Part shown: in pieces, positions 60,801 through 64,000 of the stretch
Position numbering within the stretch: position 1 is the stretch's first letter
Layout of the letters: each line of letters starts with the position of its first letter
From: Plazaster borealis
Lineage: Eukaryota > Echinodermata > Asteroidea > Forcipulatida > Labidiasteridae
NCBI GenBank assembly: GCA_021014325.1
Contig: CM037462.1
Location: forward strand, 4,124,318-4,188,317
Direction: 5' to 3'
Length of the DNA: 64,000 nt
Position numbers and translations under genes: made by a program
Notes under the pieces: model-generated
Seen by the model: only the letters and a program-made list of their open reading frames with translations
Told to the model about the DNA's origin: nothing
Databases searched by the model: none

Positions 60801-61559
60801 GATGGGTGTCTCAAAGCGCTCAGTATTTTTCCTACAAAGTAAGTGGAGTTACGTGTTGAGGTATGAGACCTATTCCTTTGCATAGCACCATGTAATGGTT
60901 TACAAGGTGCTGTGGCGCAATATGCAGCCAATCAAACCAGGAACACCGGGGTGAACCCCTTCTCTTTACGATAAGTGCACTGGGTTATTTAACGTGCATT
61001 ACACAACACACGGGACCTACGGCTTAACGTCCCCTCCGAAGGACGAAGCATGTGGTTAAGTGTCTTGCTTAAGGACACAAGTGTCACGACTGGGATTCGA
61101 ACCCACACTCTGCTGATCAGAAACACCAGAGCTTGAGTTCGGTGTTCTTATCCGCTCGACCACGACACGCCACAAAGTGGCCAGAACTAATTACATACAT
61201 GCGCAATGTCTTGACACGCATCCAGTTAAGGTGGTGCAAATTTTATGCACATTAGCTAAATGTTGTTGAACCCCACGTGACCGTGTTTCAGCCAACCCAT
61301 ATAGAGAATCAGCCAGAGGGGTGATTATAAATTATTTTAGTACCGGGCTTTCATGTTTCTTTTTATGTGCGACAGCAGTCAAGACCTAAACAGCGTTTCT
61401 CATTCTTGTTGTTTTCTTATTCAGGAACGTCATTTTAAACTGAGCATGAGGCAATGTGAGCGAAATGAATGCAGTCAAGAACAAGGGCTGGAGCTAGTCC
61501 GGTGTTCTAGGATATGCACCGCTCCAGATTGCTACTGGGAAATATATGGTCATGATGAG
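57741..61559 (+). CDS. Small secreted cysteine-rich protein (5' two exons, 3' end missing)
   Basis: Exon 1 is 57741-57878 and exon 2 61425-61559; both are in phase 0 with good donors (CTG|GTAAGG, GAG|GTACGT) and acceptor TTATTCAG. The ATG is preceded two codons earlier by an in-frame TGA. The visible 91 residues begin with a signal-peptide-like hydrophobic stretch (TITATLLCLLICG). A basic aromatic segment IYKFPYYSYRKKPKL and a cysteine domain follow, spaced C-x4-C-x10-C-x3-C-x4-C and ending CYWEIYGHDE. CSQEQGLELVRC and C-Y-x-x-I-Y recall a conserved metazoan family of short secreted proteins of unknown function (possibly Pfam DUF4787, from memory). In that family a further exon with an acidic motif and a last Cys would be expected. 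None was found before 64000, so the gene probably runs past the window. Function unknown. Confidence 0.72.
57998..58383. mobile_element. hAT-like MITE, CAGGGCTTGAATTT ends
   Basis: 386 bp with CAGGGCTTGAATTT / AATTTCGAGCCCTG ends and the 5-bp duplication CTAGG. It is in intron 1 of the secreted-protein gene. Confidence 0.85.
58535..58900 (-). mobile_element. tRNA-like repeat, relative of 10554-10871
   Basis: Two tRNA-like halves on the minus strand (gtgggattcgaacccacgac near 58617, gtgggattctaacccacgac near 58861) with tttaccctt.caccgatgtg between and before them. This is a dimeric, partly rearranged version of the fold-back family. Confidence 0.6.
60314..60513. repeat. GGCCCAATTT-family element
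   Basis: Starts ggcccaatttcatagagctg with the core accagtgacagatagcacat and ctggtaagcaa. The right end is degraded. Intron 1 of the secreted-protein gene. Confidence 0.6.
60739..61171 (-). mobile_element. tRNA-derived SINE, full length
   Basis: Near-identical to 12520-12933: (AAT)n tail at the left, head at the right with gtgggttcgaatcccagtcg as B box (read on minus). It is in intron 1 of the secreted-protein gene. Confidence 0.8.
61425..61559 (+). CDS. Secreted protein exon 2 (cysteine domain)
   Basis: 45 codons: ERHFKLSMRQCERNECSQEQ, then GLELVRCSRICTAPDCYWEI and YGHDE. Five cysteines; an odd number suggests a partner cysteine in a missing downstream exon. A MITE begins about 6 bases into the following intron. 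Confidence 0.75.
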
Positions 61560-61564
61560 GTACG

Positions 61565-61945
61565 TAAAAGGCACTGGACACGCTTGGTAAAGACCAGTAT
61601 TCTCACATTGGTGTATTTCAACATGCATAAAATGACAAACCTGTGAAAATTTGGGCTCAATTGGTCATTGAAGTTGCAAGAGAATAATGAAAGAAAAAAA
61701 AACCGTTGTTGCAAAAATTTGTGTGCTTTCTTCAGATGCCTGAAAAAGGCTTCTGGCCTGAAGTCTTTTTTCGATTCAAATATTTTAGTGAGAAATTACC
61801 TCTTTCTCAAAAACTACGTTACTTCAAAGGGAGTCGTTTCTCACAATGTTTTATACTATCAACAGCTCTCCGTTGCTCGTTACCAAGTAACTTTTTATGC
61901 TAATATATATTTTGAGTAATTACCAAATGTGTCCAGTGCCTTTAA
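61565..61945 (+). mobile_element. TTAA-type MITE next to an exon
   Basis: Starts aaaaggcactggacacgctt and ends aaatgtgtccagtgccttta. The left end lies about 6 bases after the exon 2 donor of the secreted-protein gene. Confidence 0.8.
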
Positions 61946-62749
61946 AGAGCAAGGGAAATGTCGAACTCAATGTTGCCGTTTACTCCTAGTCATTTTGTAA
62001 TAGATACAGTCCTCATGTGAGTGGGGAAGAAATTACAAGTCTCTAACCCCACGTTAAAGTGGTGTCAATAGCCAGTGCATACGATAACCTTCCGGGGCAA
62101 CATTTGTCAACATCCAAAACATCCGACGCCATCATTCTGAGAAAAATGGGTATTACATTTTTGTATGGGAAGGTTTTGGTTCATTCCTGACTTTCAATGA
62201 TATTCAAATATCATGGCCTTGAATTTGACATTTTGTCGGACAAAATATTCCTCCTTGGAATGTAAAGACCCATTAGTTGTTGAAATCCAATGATGTGTTG
62301 TTTCCAATTTCACTCTGAAAAACTCATCGTGATTCTCAGAACCTTGGCCATGAGCCACGGCAGAAAATCTGCCATGGTATGCTGGAATCTCGGAATGCTC
62401 GGACTTACCGAATATAATGACAAACAATGATGGCAGCCTGTCCATTCTTGTATGCCACATTTGTATAACAACAAAACAAAGGTCTGGAGTCAGGAGTTAC
62501 ACGATAACCCCCGGAAAGGGATTTTACAAGGCATGTTTTCCAGTACCTGTTGTCGCTCTTTGTACGGGTGAAATGAAGGGTTTCACAGAAGGTGCCACGG
62601 TAGATGTCAGCAAAATATTGAGGAAAATCGGAAGTTGTTCCTGGCATTCAAAAACGTCTATCCAAAAAAGATTTGCGGATAAACACCATGAACTGGTTAA
62701 CTCACTCACTGTCCATCACACCAGTGACTTTGTGTTTTCATGTAGAAAC
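61946..62749. other. Sequence between the MITE and the GPCR 3' end
   Basis: Contains a diverged repeat at 61990-62260 (related to 6583-6900). An open plus-strand frame from 62417 reads on into the antisense of the GPCR. No third exon of the secreted protein was recognised. The GPCR 3' UTR should occupy the right part on the minus strand. Confidence 0.45.
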
Positions 62750-63811
62750 TCAAGTTTCCCCTTGGATTGCATTCCGAGTGAGCTGAAACTTTTTCAAGCA
62801 TGGTATGGCCTTCAGAAGTCCCTGGCGAAAGCCACGATACTGCAATGTGTAAATAAACGGATTTGCACACATGTTAAAGAAAGCAATGCAAATGGTGACT
62901 CCGTAAAGCGTCACGTCAAAATGCTTGAAGTTATTGATATTGTAGTAAGTATAGAGGACCTGATTCGGCAGCCAGCACAGGACAAAAGTTGTGCAAACGA
63001 GAATCAACGTTTTAATGATGTTGCGGCGGGCATGCTTGTTCTGGGTGGATAGTTGTCTCAACTGGATGAGTGGTGTTTGATCAGTTGAGATGTTACCCAC
63101 TGGCTGTTCACGTAACGCTTGATAAATTCTGACGTAGGCAAAGACCATAAGTGCAAGGGGAACTAAGTATGCCAAAGTCACCAGTGCAACGGAGTACACA
63201 ATTTTATCTGTGTGCGTTTTAAATTGGCGTAGCTTACAGTGGTTGTCTTTAATGTGGTGTAATACCATGATATAAGACTCAAATAAAAAGCCCCCAAACC
63301 AAGGAAACAGGATTAAGAGGAAGGACTTAGGCCACATCAGCCATGGCCGAGTCTGGTACTTTATGGGGTGTATTATGGCATAGTAACGCTCATAGGTGAG
63401 GCAGAGGAGATTGAATATAGATGTCACAGTTGTGGCCCAGAAGAGGTACTTTGAGTTCCAGACGAAGCACATAAACCACCCAGTTGATTTGGTCGTTAAA
63501 GAGGGTTGAGGCACGAGGTAGCACGACACCAGCAGAATAGACGCTACAAGGTCAATCAGAGACTGGTTTATCAAGAGGATGTTTGTGTTTCCGCAGCCCG
63601 ATTTCACCATGTAGGCAAGGACGTACATCGCCATGCTGTTCCCGAGGATTCCAACACCTGCAATGATGTAGTAGACGATCCTCTGGGCAAGTGTGAGAGG
63701 AATGAAATCTGGCCCATAGTCCATCAGGATCACAGGCAGAGGAATGACATCAGAGCCGTTGTCCTTAAGGATCACTGACAGAGGAAGGGAACCTTGCTCC
63801 CAGTTGGTCAT
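62750..63811 (-). CDS. Class A (rhodopsin-like) G protein-coupled receptor, intronless, orphan
   Basis: A single-exon seven-helix receptor of 353 aa. The chosen start is ATG at 63811; the open frame extends four codons further to a GTG, and an in-frame TAA lies just upstream of that. Landmarks are: N-glycosylation site NGS at 18; GN in TM1 (57-58); Asp87 in TM2; Cys115 and Cys192 for the extracellular disulfide; ERY at 141-143 in place of DRY; Pro218 in TM5; CWLP at 279-282; and NPFIY at 317-321 in place of NPxxY. Helices lie at about 45-67, 78-101, 115-138, 163-184, 206-230, 266-289 and 300-323. The third loop is short. The ligand is not identifiable: general features fit peptide-type receptors and the lineage-expanded intronless receptors of echinoderms. 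The ectodomain holds a 14-residue tandem repeat (see findings). Confidence 0.92.
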   Translation of the reverse strand: MTNWEQGSLPLSVILKDNGSDVIPLPVILMDYGPDFIPLTLAQRIVYYIIAGVGILGNSMAMYVLAYMVKSGCGNTNILLINQSLIDLVASILLVSCYLVPQPSLTTKSTGWFMCFVWNSKYLFWATTVTSIFNLLCLTYERYYAIIHPIKYQTRPWLMWPKSFLLILFPWFGGFLFESYIMVLHHIKDNHCKLRQFKTHTDKIVYSVALVTLAYLVPLALMVFAYVRIYQALREQPVGNISTDQTPLIQLRQLSTQNKHARRNIIKTLILVCTTFVLCWLPNQVLYTYYNINNFKHFDVTLYGVTICIAFFNMCANPFIYTLQYRGFRQGLLKAIPCLKKFQLTRNAIQGET

Positions 63812-63823
63812 TTTGCTCTGCAC

Positions 63824-64000
63824 AGTTCTTGAATCTTAAAGGCAAATCAGTTCAGGCACAGAAAAGCTAAATTTGTGTTGTGTAATAGTTTTGCTGCTAA
63901 GCCTCTACGTAGCATACAGTTCAACAGCTTGCAGAACGATCAGTAGATTAGAGTTCTTGAATCTCGAAGGCAAACAAAGTTCAGTCACAGAAAAGCTGAA
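63824..64000. repeat. Direct repeat upstream of the GPCR
   Basis: agttcttgaatct..aaggcaaa followed by gttca..cacagaaaagct occurs at 63824-63870 and again at 63952-64000, 128 bp apart. It overlaps the presumed GPCR 5' UTR or promoter. Confidence 0.7.

Noticed and set aside
62417..63052. Open plus-strand frame of 211 codons
   Set aside because: Its second half is antisense to the GPCR. The rest has no recognisable domain and overlaps no splice pattern, so it is a shadow frame.
63809..63823. GPCR start four codons upstream
   Set aside because: That codon is GTG, not ATG. The first ATG in frame is at 63811, and an in-frame TAA lies upstream of the GTG.

Overview
The window is animal nuclear DNA: AT-rich, gene-poor, with small phase-consistent GT-AG exons spread over kilobases and dense with SINEs, MITEs and LINE tails. 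The protein families, the frequent taggcctac and acatgta words and the repeat types suggest a marine invertebrate deuterostome, probably an echinoderm such as a sea star. The species assignment is inference.

Layout. (1) 5204-15807, minus strand: a complete nine-exon glutaryl-CoA dehydrogenase gene (452 aa), a mitochondrial enzyme of lysine and tryptophan breakdown. (2) About 15.8-38.6 kb: 22 kb with no recognisable coding exon, filled with transposable elements. It may hold the promoters and the 5' noncoding exon(s) of the next gene. (3) 38649-50208, plus strand: nine coding exons of a MAP-kinase-interacting kinase (MNK/MKNK, 512 aa). It keeps the basic N-terminal tract, the twin activation-loop threonines, the four-cysteine insert and the MAPK docking site, but reads DFG where known MNKs read DFD. 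(4) 57741-61559, plus strand: the first two exons of a small secreted cysteine-rich protein; the 3' end is not found and may lie beyond the window. (5) 62750-63811, minus strand: an intronless class A GPCR of 353 aa. It would lie inside an intron of (4) if that gene continues past 64000.

The genes show no common pathway; they look like ordinary metazoan neighbours. The most distinctive signals are: the DFG-type MNK; a tandem array in MNK intron 6 that repeatedly copies the 3' splice site of the following exon; several CAGGG/CAGTG-ended elements with clear 5-bp target duplications; a tRNA-like sequence between about 95-bp inverted arms; and a TTAA-type MITE starting about 6 bp inside an intron of the secreted gene.

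Exon ends were set by hand from GT-AG sites, codon phase and remembered family sequence. Untranslated exons, transcription starts and poly(A) sites are mostly undetermined.
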